From NCBI GenBank assembly GCA_018646565.1, contig JABGUO010000436.1:1-7047 (forward strand): a DNA stretch of 7,047 nt, given 5' to 3'. The position numbers and the translations under genes were made by a program. Shown here in pieces: positions 1 to 6,038 of the stretch. The notes beneath the pieces were generated by a model, which worked only from the letters and a program-made list of their open reading frames with translations, ran no database searches and was not told where the DNA came from. Position 1 is the stretch's first letter. Every line of letters begins with the position of its first letter. This DNA is from Opitutia bacterium. Its GTDB lineage: Bacteria; Verrucomicrobiota; Verrucomicrobiia; Opitutales; Seribacteraceae.

Positions 1-76
1 AATTAGGTTTCTTTTTTGCACCAACGGAGAGGATTAAGAAGAAGAATACAAGTAGTGAACAAATTTTAGTCATCAT
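1..76 (-). CDS. Exported sulfatase-like protein, N-terminal fragment (cut by window edge)
   Basis: Only the first 25 codons are in the window. They read as tandem Met, a basic residue (K4), a hydrophobic run (about residues 7-18, rich in Leu, Val and Phe) and V-G-A, giving a likely signal peptidase I site after A20, followed by KKKPN. In the four complete sulfatases to the right the mature protein also begins within a few residues of a short K/x-P-N stretch, which leads into the first beta strand and the metal-binding Asp pair. This fragment is therefore very probably the start of a fifth type I sulfatase; that is inference from layout, because no catalytic motif is visible. The start overlaps the stop of the upstream sulfatase in ATGATGA: starting at 76 gives a 4-nt overlap, at 73 a 1-nt overlap. 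No Shine-Dalgarno sequence precedes it, so translational coupling is likely. It could instead be another exported protein. Confidence 0.7.
   Translation of the reverse strand, partial: MMTKICSLLVFFFLILSVGAKKKPN
71..76 (-). promoter_or_regulatory. ATGATG(A) stop/start junction, likely translational coupling
   Basis: On the minus strand the two tandem ATG codons (76-74 and 73-71) overlap the TGA stop (75-73) of the CSPTR sulfatase. Such overlaps are the classic layout for termination-reinitiation, and no Shine-Dalgarno is present to explain independent initiation. The same tandem ATGATG occurs at the other overlapping junction (1531-1536). Confidence 0.5.
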
Positions 77-1536
77 TTTGATTTTTTCTTTTTGGTTTTG
101 GATGAATGATATTTCTTTAACACTTTTTGCTCATCTGCCTGTACGGAGGTCGCCCAAACCGTAAATTCCTGATTCATTCTCTCCACCACTGCTGGAAATT
201 TTTTGGCTAAATCATTCTCTTCATATGGATCCTTCAAGAGATCGTAGAGTTCCCATGTATTTTTCTCCTCTTTTTTACTGGAGATCCGAATGATTTTATA
301 TTTTTTCTCAATCCATGCATCCATACCGCGACAATGAAAACCAATTCCCTTACGCTCCTTCATCTTTCCGTCGATCAAGGGCAAAAGATTAATGCCGTCG
401 TAGTCGCGGTCATCAGGTAAAGGTATGCCGGCTGCAGCAAGAGCGGTGGGAAAATAGTCACTGGTAACCGCGGGCAGGTCGGTGGAGAATGGCTTCTTGA
501 CCCGGGCGGGCCACTCGAGGATGCCGGGCATAAGAATACCGCCCTCGTAAAGAAAGCGCTTCCAACCACGGTATGCACCGGTTGAGCCAAGCGGGGTGTA
601 AGTAAACTTACCTCCTTGGGCCTTGCCGCTCATTACCTCCTTCTTGCCCTTCAGGTTGGGGCCATTGTCACTGGTGAACCAGACCATGGTGTTGTCGGCT
701 ATCCCGAGCTCTCGTAGGGCTTTGCGTAAGGCCCCCACTTGAGTGTCCACCGCGGTGATGTTGCTGTAATAGATCTGCTCCTTGACCGAACAGTCCGCGT
801 ATTGCTTCATCAGTTCGGGGTTCTTGCCCAGAGGGGTATGCACATTGTGAAACCAAACCACAGCAAGGAAGGGTTTCTTTGTCTTGGCCTGCTCACGGAT
901 GAAAGGAATGGCCTTGTTCATCACGATGGCCGCGTCGTCGCCGCACAAGGTGGGATCCTTCTGGCCTTCCTCGAACGGTATGTTCCGGCCGTTGTGCCAA
1001 TAGCTCCCCTCGATCCCGTGCTTGCCGATTCTGGCATAAGGATCGTGGGTCACCAAGACATTAAAGGTTGAAAAACATTCTTCAAAACCTGCTTTCCATG
1101 GTGGCATCACATGGACCGGGCCCTGTGCCATCTTCTCGTCGAAGCCACCCAAGTGCCACTTTCCGAAGTGGCCGGTGGCGTACCCTCTTTCCTTCAAAGC
1201 CTCAGGCAAAGTAATTTCTTCCTGCGGCAAGTGTTCTTCATCCGCTCGGGATGGATCATTGATACTAACTCGCCAATTCGAACGCCCTGTCAAACAGGTT
1301 GCCCGTGTTGGACTGCAAACAGATGCCCCTGCATAGAAGCGGTCAAACCGAAGACCACTTTCGGCCATCTCATCGAGATGTGGGGTCTTGATCTTGGGAT
1401 GTCCATTGTAGCCGACGTCGCCCCACCCCTGATCATCCGTCATCAGGAACACCATGTTGGGTAATGTCTCGCCAAAAGCAGACCAAGTGCCCACGCAGAC
1501 TAGTAAAGCGAGTGTCGGTTTAATCAGATTCATCAT
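73..1536 (-). CDS. Exported type I sulfatase (arylsulfatase / N-acetylgalactosamine-6-sulfatase-like), CSPTR type
   Basis: This 487-residue hydrolase should cleave sulfate esters outside the cytoplasm. A signal peptide covers about residues 1-22, with likely cleavage after A-F-G. Visible active-site elements are the metal-binding D34-D35 in TDDQGWGD, the formylglycine signature C74-S-P-T-R78 followed by TGR, GKWHLG (K126, H128), HNVHTP (H230, H233), the SDNG pair D290-N291, and the Lys of RGWKRFLYEGG (K326). Length and motif order are normal for the family, and the TDDQGWGD and YEGG features resemble proteins usually annotated as N-acetylgalactosamine-6-sulfatase or arylsulfatase; the true substrate is not determinable. 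The C-terminal subdomain (from about residue 375) contains the usual ELYDLLKDPYEENDL segment and ends in a Lys-rich tail, KTKKKKSK. The start overlaps the upstream sulfatase by 17 nt (14 if the second Met is used) without a recognisable Shine-Dalgarno. About 420-1530 is clearly more GC-rich than the rest of the window. Confidence 0.95.
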   Translation of the reverse strand: MMNLIKPTLALLVCVGTWSAFGETLPNMVFLMTDDQGWGDVGYNGHPKIKTPHLDEMAESGLRFDRFYAGASVCSPTRATCLTGRSNWRVSINDPSRADEEHLPQEEITLPEALKERGYATGHFGKWHLGGFDEKMAQGPVHVMPPWKAGFEECFSTFNVLVTHDPYARIGKHGIEGSYWHNGRNIPFEEGQKDPTLCGDDAAIVMNKAIPFIREQAKTKKPFLAVVWFHNVHTPLGKNPELMKQYADCSVKEQIYYSNITAVDTQVGALRKALRELGIADNTMVWFTSDNGPNLKGKKEVMSGKAQGGKFTYTPLGSTGAYRGWKRFLYEGGILMPGILEWPARVKKPFSTDLPAVTSDYFPTALAAAGIPLPDDRDYDGINLLPLIDGKMKERKGIGFHCRGMDAWIEKKYKIIRISSKKEEKNTWELYDLLKDPYEENDLAKKFPAVVERMNQEFTVWATSVQADEQKVLKKYHSSKTKKKKSK

Positions 1537-3028
1537 ATCGTGAATAATCAGGGTGGTTATAAAGCTGCTTACTCAAAAGTTCTTCAAGTTTTGGATTATT
1601 TTGGCTCCATCGTTTACCATATTTCGAATCCCAAAAAGGGTGATCTTTTCCTAGGTGCGATGGCATCGAATCCAGTACTCTCTTGAACAGAGAAAGTGTC
1701 GGGGCATGTTCAGGCAATTCTTCTGCTCGTTCATATCCGCGACCAAAACGATCATCACCTGTAAAATAAAATCGCCCTTTCGGTTTGCCTAACAAATGAG
1801 ATCTTGCCTCCAATAAATATTGCTTGGTTCGCAAAACCTGAACCGAACCGGTATAGGCGTATATCCACTCTCGTTGAGACTTAGTCTTGCCAATTAAAAA
1901 CGGAACTTGGCTCGTACCATCGAAATAAAGATCCTTTGGTTTAGGAATGCCCGCCATTTCCAACAAAGTAGGAGCAACATCAGAGAAATCAGTTAGCTCA
2001 TTGGTAATTCCTAGAGTTTTGATGCCCGGGCCTCGCACCACAAACGGAACATGCACTCCTCTCTCCACCCCACGATCCTTTGCGGTGACGGCTGTTCCAT
2101 TGTCCGCACAAAAAATAAAGTAGGTATTCTCATAGATACCTAAATCTTCCGCTTTTGTTATGAGCTTCCCAATAAGTTTATCCATATATTCAATCAGTCG
2201 AGCAAATCGTTGTGTCCGTTTTTTTTCATATTTTGCCACTGCTTTTTCTTTTCCCTCTTTACTAAGCCCCTTAAAATCGGGCTTCTCCAATTCCAAATCC
2301 ATTGGTTTTCCATGATCGGGTGTGGTGGAATAAGGACCGTGAGGAATCACTGTAGGCCAATAGGCAACAAATGGCTTCTCTTTGCTGGTCATTCTTTCCA
2401 TGAAGTCCAAAAGAAAGTCACAACGTTGATCGGGACCGAAATCTTTTTCTTTAACCTCTAGGTATTTGCCATTCTCAACCGTGGAAGGGTGCCAATATCG
2501 CGTGTCCGAAAGATTTAAATCCTTTCGTGCTCCGGAAGTAACTGGATTCGTCCCAAAATGTGATTCAATTTTTTCCGGCCCTTCCCATAAACAGTACTCA
2601 TCAAAACCAACATTCTCATCCCACGGCTCACGACTTCCACAATGCCACTTACCCGCAATCGCCGTTGCATATCCCCCATCTTGTAAAAGCTTGGACCAAC
2701 TGGGACGATCCGTAAACAATTTACCCCTTGAATCGAATGCCCACATGTCATTCCGAAAAACACCCGTACGATTGGCATATACACCCGTCATAAACAAAGC
2801 ACGTGATGGAGCGCAAATAGCAGGAGCAAAACATGTTTTAAACTGAACCCCCTCCTTTGCAATTCGATCAATATTCGGAGTTCTGGCAGATCCCTTCTGT
2901 CCGTAACACGAAAACATATCGGCACTGACATCATCGGCCAGAACAAGCACAATATTGGGTTTATCTGCATGGGTAAAAGAAAGAGCTGATAATAGACTCA
3001 GCGAAATGAAATATACCCGTAACACCAT
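1520..3028 (-). CDS. Exported type I sulfatase (arylsulfatase A-like), CAPSR type
   Basis: This is a complete 502-residue sulfatase. The signal peptide runs to about A21 (T-H-A) and is followed by DKPNIVLVLADD. Active-site elements are D32-D33, the formylglycine signature C72-A-P-S-R76, AGKWHCG (K127, H129; Cys where Leu is more usual), the conserved His in VIPHGPY (H230), CADNG (D309-N310) and the Lys-containing stretch before RGVHVPFVVRGPG (K317). The stretch from PHGPY to TTPDH resembles the PH-x-P/PTPD region of sulfatases common in planctomycetes that are loosely annotated arylsulfatase A. Residues about 240-290 form a highly charged, probably helical insert. The C-terminus is acidic (SRYDESD), unlike the Lys-rich tails of the other three sulfatases here. 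An AAAGG Shine-Dalgarno-like element lies 7 nt before the ATG, which supports this start, and the gap to the upstream gene is 28 nt. Substrate unknown; base composition is AT-rich like most of the window. Confidence 0.95.
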   Translation of the reverse strand: MVLRVYFISLSLLSALSFTHADKPNIVLVLADDVSADMFSCYGQKGSARTPNIDRIAKEGVQFKTCFAPAICAPSRALFMTGVYANRTGVFRNDMWAFDSRGKLFTDRPSWSKLLQDGGYATAIAGKWHCGSREPWDENVGFDEYCLWEGPEKIESHFGTNPVTSGARKDLNLSDTRYWHPSTVENGKYLEVKEKDFGPDQRCDFLLDFMERMTSKEKPFVAYWPTVIPHGPYSTTPDHGKPMDLELEKPDFKGLSKEGKEKAVAKYEKKRTQRFARLIEYMDKLIGKLITKAEDLGIYENTYFIFCADNGTAVTAKDRGVERGVHVPFVVRGPGIKTLGITNELTDFSDVAPTLLEMAGIPKPKDLYFDGTSQVPFLIGKTKSQREWIYAYTGSVQVLRTKQYLLEARSHLLGKPKGRFYFTGDDRFGRGYERAEELPEHAPTLSLFKRVLDSMPSHLGKDHPFWDSKYGKRWSQNNPKLEELLSKQLYNHPDYSRYDESD

Positions 3029-3035
3029 TTTTGTA

Positions 3036-3040
3036 CCTTT
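3036..3040 (-). promoter_or_regulatory. Shine-Dalgarno-like element of the CAPSR sulfatase
   Basis: AAAGG lies 7 nt before the ATG at 3028, inside the 28-nt gap, and supports the chosen start. This and the AGGG before 5932 are the only recognisable ribosome binding sites in the window; the other three starts (4469, 1536, 76/73) have none and probably depend on coupling or on SD-independent initiation. Confidence 0.45.
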
Positions 3041-3056
3041 AGAGATGAGTTGTCTT

Positions 3057-4469
3057 TTATTTATTCAATTTCTTTTTAGCAGCTGCATAAGCCTTATGCC
3101 CAGTTGAGCTTCCGGGGAGTATGGGATGTTGTTTTTGCGGAATAAAGGACGCATGTTCCTGGATAACTTTTTCCAGTTTAGGATTATCGATGAGGTTTTT
3201 CCATTCATGAGGATCTTTGCTCAGGTCATAGAGCTCTCTCGATCCATCGAAGTACTGAATGAAACGGTAGCGGGTGCTGCGGACCGAATAATTGCCCAGT
3301 CCAAAACTGGTGATCGCAGGATGGTTCCACTCTCTTTGTGGGTTTTTCATGAGTGGCACGAGGCTTTGTCCTTCCTGGGTAGAGTCAGCGGGCAGTCCGG
3401 CCAATTCAAGCAGGGTTGGGAACACATCCAAAAGTTCAGCTGGACGATTAGTCTTTTGTCCGAGTTTATGTCCGGGTGAAGCAACTACAACCGGCACACG
3501 GGTACCATCTTCCCAAAGGGAACGCTTCGCCCATCTTTCCTTTTCACCTAGGTGGAACCCATGATCCGAAAACAAGGCAATGATGGTATTGTCTGAGTAT
3601 TCACTTTCCTCAAGAGCATCGAGCACAAGCCCAAGGCAATGGTCTGCGAAAGTTACCGATGCTAGATAGGATTGAACGGCATGCTCCCACTGTCCCGCTC
3701 CGGTCACCCATTCATGAGTTGGGGAAACATGTTCTAAATTCGTCAGATCAATCGCATACTGACTAAGGTCTTTGAGATCATCACTACGTACAGCGGGTAG
3801 CTTAATTTTATCTTTTGGGTGCATATCAAACCACTTCTTCGTAGCGAACATTGGAACATGCGGACGATAAAAACCCACTCCCATAAAGAAAGGCTTATCA
3901 TGCTTTTGACTCAATTGATCGACTGCCCACTTGGCACATTTCGTGTCAGGCATCAAATTATCATCATCCGGGAAAACTCCCCAGTCCCATAACGGATGTC
4001 CGTGCGGTTGGGAAATTTTCTTTTGGGGTCGTGGCCCAAATCCACCGGTTGGCTTGTAACTCTGGAAAAAACGATGATCACGGGTATGATAGATTTTTCC
4101 TGCGGCCATGGTTTTATATCCATGATCAGCGAAAACTTCAGGCATGGTTTTAAGGTTTTTAAGAACTGGGGCTTCCTTGAGATCGGGACTTAAAAAATAA
4201 ACTCCGCTGGTATGGGGATAGCGCCCCGTCATCATACTTGCCCGGGAAGGATTACAAACCGGGGACTGGCAGTGAGCATTATTGAACAGAGTTCCCATCT
4301 TGGCCACTCGGTCGATATTGGGAGTTTTGGCCTGGGGATGTCCACCCATACAACCGACCCAGTCATTCAAGTCATCAATCGAAATGAGTAGAACATTGGG
4401 CTTCTCAGTTGCACCAAAAATCAATGACTGAAAGGTGAATAAAGAGAATAGGATGGTTAGTGCTTTCAT
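3057..4469 (-). CDS. Exported type I sulfatase, iduronate-2-sulfatase-like, CNPSR type
   Basis: This is a complete 470-residue sulfatase. The signal peptide covers about residues 1-20 (F-G-A cleavage) and is followed by EKPNVLLISIDDLNDW. Active-site elements are D32-D33, the formylglycine signature C72-N-P-S-R76 in PVCNPSRASMMTGRYP, GKIYH (K125, H128), YRPHVP (H204), FSDHG (D302-H303) and AKRSLWEDGTRVP (K315). The IDDL start, GKIYH instead of GKWH, RPHVP, and SDHG instead of SDNG are hallmarks of the iduronate-2-sulfatase branch. In bacteria that branch covers sulfatases acting on various polysaccharides, so iduronate specificity is not implied. The C-terminal subdomain has the usual ELYDLSKDPHEWKNL segment and ends in KKKLNK. 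The gene follows its upstream paralogue by 26 nt, with no visible Shine-Dalgarno, and precedes the next sulfatase by 28 nt, so it is very probably co-transcribed. The best-matched relative in the window is the gene at 4496-5932. Confidence 0.95.
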   Translation of the reverse strand: MKALTILFSLFTFQSLIFGATEKPNVLLISIDDLNDWVGCMGGHPQAKTPNIDRVAKMGTLFNNAHCQSPVCNPSRASMMTGRYPHTSGVYFLSPDLKEAPVLKNLKTMPEVFADHGYKTMAAGKIYHTRDHRFFQSYKPTGGFGPRPQKKISQPHGHPLWDWGVFPDDDNLMPDTKCAKWAVDQLSQKHDKPFFMGVGFYRPHVPMFATKKWFDMHPKDKIKLPAVRSDDLKDLSQYAIDLTNLEHVSPTHEWVTGAGQWEHAVQSYLASVTFADHCLGLVLDALEESEYSDNTIIALFSDHGFHLGEKERWAKRSLWEDGTRVPVVVASPGHKLGQKTNRPAELLDVFPTLLELAGLPADSTQEGQSLVPLMKNPQREWNHPAITSFGLGNYSVRSTRYRFIQYFDGSRELYDLSKDPHEWKNLIDNPKLEKVIQEHASFIPQKQHPILPGSSTGHKAYAAAKKKLNK

Positions 4470-4495
4470 AATTTAAAATGTGGAATATCTGAAAT

Positions 4496-5932
4496 TCACT
4501 TTCTCTTTTTACCAAACCGTTCGACTGAATAGCCTGCGTTCATTCGTTTGGACAGGAGCTTTTTTTTCAGCTTTTTCATAGACGCAGAATACTTGGGATC
4601 ACCAACAAGATTGGTAAACTCTCCTGGATCCTTCTTTAAGTCATACAATTCCTGTCCCTTTTCCCCATAACCCCAATGAGTGTAACGCCAGTCATGCGTT
4701 CGAATCGATTCTCCCCCGTTCCGACTAATGGTAAATGCAAGGTCCTTCCTCCAGCCAGCGGAAGAAGGATTTTTTAAAAGCAGAGCCAAGCTCTCGCCGT
4801 GCAAGTTTTTCGGGGCTTTCAATCCGCTCAGGTCTGCTAGAGTAGGATATAGATCGATTAATTCCGTAATATGCTTGGTTGCCTTACCATGTTGCTTCTT
4901 TATCCATGGAACACTTACAATAAATGGAACACGGGTGGACTCCTCAAACAAGTGTTGTTTCTGAAACTTATGATGATGACCGAGCATGTATCCATGATCG
5001 CTGGTAAACACGACAATGGTATTCTCGTCCAAACCCAGCTCTTCAAGAACATCGAGGACTCGGCCAACCTGTGCATCCATATAGGATATACTAGCATAAT
5101 AAGCTTCAAGTAATCCCTTATGGAGCTCTGGTGTTACCCCGTATGTTGTGCTATTGCGTTTATAGTTACGAATAATTTGCGGAACATCCTCAAGGTCATC
5201 TTCCGGCACCACCGGTGCTTCCATCGCATCACGTTCGTAAAGATCGAAATATTTTGCTGGAGCTACCAGCGGAACATGTGGACGAACAAAGCCGCAGGCC
5301 AGAAAAAAGGGTTTATCTTTATTTCGCTTAAGAAAATCAATCGCATGATTTGCCGCCATCCCGTCGGCATGCACCAGGTCACCACCCTCCGCCTCGACGC
5401 CTTCAAAAGTCTGTGAACCCTTATCTTTGGGAGACCAATGCGTGCTCACCCCCGGGGCGTGCTGTTCAGGTGCCTTGATGTTGACGGCCTCGTCCCAGGA
5501 ATGCGGATCGTCTCGCGTGGCAGTTCCGGCAATGATCTCAGGAGGAATACCCATGTGATAAATCTTACTTACACGCCCGACCTGGTAGCCATTATTTCTA
5601 AACATTTGTGACATGGTGACCACATCCGGCATATTGCCACGCAAAGTACCTGCATTACCCAGTGTTCCATTTGTATATGGATATAGACCCGACATAAGTG
5701 AAGCACGCGACGCACCACACACAGGATATTGGCAATGCATATTCTCGAAGCGTATGCCCCGACTGGCAAGCTTGTCGAGTTCAGGTGTTTTACATTGTGG
5801 ATGCCCAAAGCCGCTCAGTGCCGTATTGAGATCATCAGATATGAGGAACAACACATTCGGTTTTGATTTTTGTGCTGATGCAAAAAAGAATCCAGCACAA
5901 AGAAAAATAAGTAATTGAATTAAGTTTTTCAT
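4496..5932 (-). CDS. Exported type I sulfatase, iduronate-2-sulfatase-like, with non-canonical CGASR signature
   Basis: This is a complete 478-residue sulfatase. The signal peptide covers residues 1-20 (A-S-A cleavage) and is followed by QKSKPNVLFLISDDLN. Active-site elements are D33-D34, KIYH (K123, H126; the usual Gly before Lys is Ser), VRPHVP (H219), TSDHG (D312-H313) and the Lys of FQKQHLFEESTRVP (K325). The maturation signature is C72-G-A-S-R76: the Pro of C-x-P-x-R is replaced by Ala, while the following SRASLMSG context is normal. All catalytic positions are otherwise present, so I infer an active enzyme. It is a diverged paralogue of the next gene and of the iduronate-2-sulfatase branch; an extra loop at about residues 128-190 may shape substrate choice. 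The tail is basic (RFGKKRK). An AGGG Shine-Dalgarno element sits 8 nt before the ATG. The 100-nt upstream gap makes this the most likely first gene of a sulfatase transcript. Substrate unknown. Confidence 0.95.
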   Translation of the reverse strand: MKNLIQLLIFLCAGFFFASAQKSKPNVLFLISDDLNTALSGFGHPQCKTPELDKLASRGIRFENMHCQYPVCGASRASLMSGLYPYTNGTLGNAGTLRGNMPDVVTMSQMFRNNGYQVGRVSKIYHMGIPPEIIAGTATRDDPHSWDEAVNIKAPEQHAPGVSTHWSPKDKGSQTFEGVEAEGGDLVHADGMAANHAIDFLKRNKDKPFFLACGFVRPHVPLVAPAKYFDLYERDAMEAPVVPEDDLEDVPQIIRNYKRNSTTYGVTPELHKGLLEAYYASISYMDAQVGRVLDVLEELGLDENTIVVFTSDHGYMLGHHHKFQKQHLFEESTRVPFIVSVPWIKKQHGKATKHITELIDLYPTLADLSGLKAPKNLHGESLALLLKNPSSAGWRKDLAFTISRNGGESIRTHDWRYTHWGYGEKGQELYDLKKDPGEFTNLVGDPKYSASMKKLKKKLLSKRMNAGYSVERFGKKRK

Positions 5933-6032
5933 AATAAAAGCCCTAAAGGGATTTAATAAGTACCGATTCGAATTTTAATCCTCAATAAAAATTCTTCATC
6001 TATGAATATATTTTATAGAACAGTAATCGTTC
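5933..6032 (-). promoter_or_regulatory. Only long intergenic gap; candidate leader/promoter of the sulfatase genes
   Basis: This AT-rich 100-nt spacer between the phosphatase stop and the first complete sulfatase is the only gap over 30 nt. It holds several dyads: an inverted repeat running in from the phosphatase stop codon, TTCAT-2-ATGAA at 5995-6006, the 8-bp palindrome ATTCGAAT at 5966-5973, and CCCT-2-AGGG at 5941-5950 over the ribosome binding site. I could not find a convincing -35/-10 pair: a TTGAGG at 5985-5980 has no good -10 at 16-18 nt. Promoter function is therefore inferred from gap length alone. Confidence 0.3.
5941..5944 (-). promoter_or_regulatory. Shine-Dalgarno element of the CGASR sulfatase
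   Basis: AGGG lies 8 nt before the ATG at 5932 and supports that start. It forms one arm of CCCT-TT-AGGG (5941-5950), so the ribosome binding site could be partly masked, although a 4-bp stem with a 2-nt loop is not stable by itself. Confidence 0.5.
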
Positions 6033-6038
6033 TTACTG
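6021..6038 (-). repeat. 6-bp perfect inverted repeat spanning the phosphatase stop codon
   Basis: CAGTAA and TTACTG (6021-6026 and 6033-6038) are perfect complements separated by six bases, and the phosphatase TAA stop (6033-6035) is part of one arm. On the transcribed strand it is followed by TTCTATAAAATA rather than a run of T, and the stem has only two G-C pairs. It could be a weak terminator or an mRNA-end hairpin that attenuates read-through into the sulfatases, but it may also be chance in AT-rich DNA. Confidence 0.3.

Noticed and set aside
2466..2846. Plus-strand open frame of 126 codons
   Set aside because: It lies entirely opposite the catalytic region of the CAPSR sulfatase, has no family features and no independent start signal; it is an antisense shadow. 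The same applies to the plus-strand frames at 739-1071, 1111-1464, 3126-3479 and 5120-5416.
4496..5932. CGASR sulfatase as a degenerate or inactive gene
   Set aside because: The frame is intact, the length normal and all metal and catalytic positions other than the Pro of the signature are kept, so decay is not supported.
5957..5985. Sigma-70 type promoter with TTGAGG as -35
   Set aside because: At 17-nt spacing the -10 would be TACTTA, a poor match; a better TATTAA requires 21-nt spacing.
6021..6038. Rho-independent terminator after the phosphatase
   Set aside because: The stem is only 6 bp with two G-C pairs and no T-run follows directly, so I list it only as an inverted repeat.
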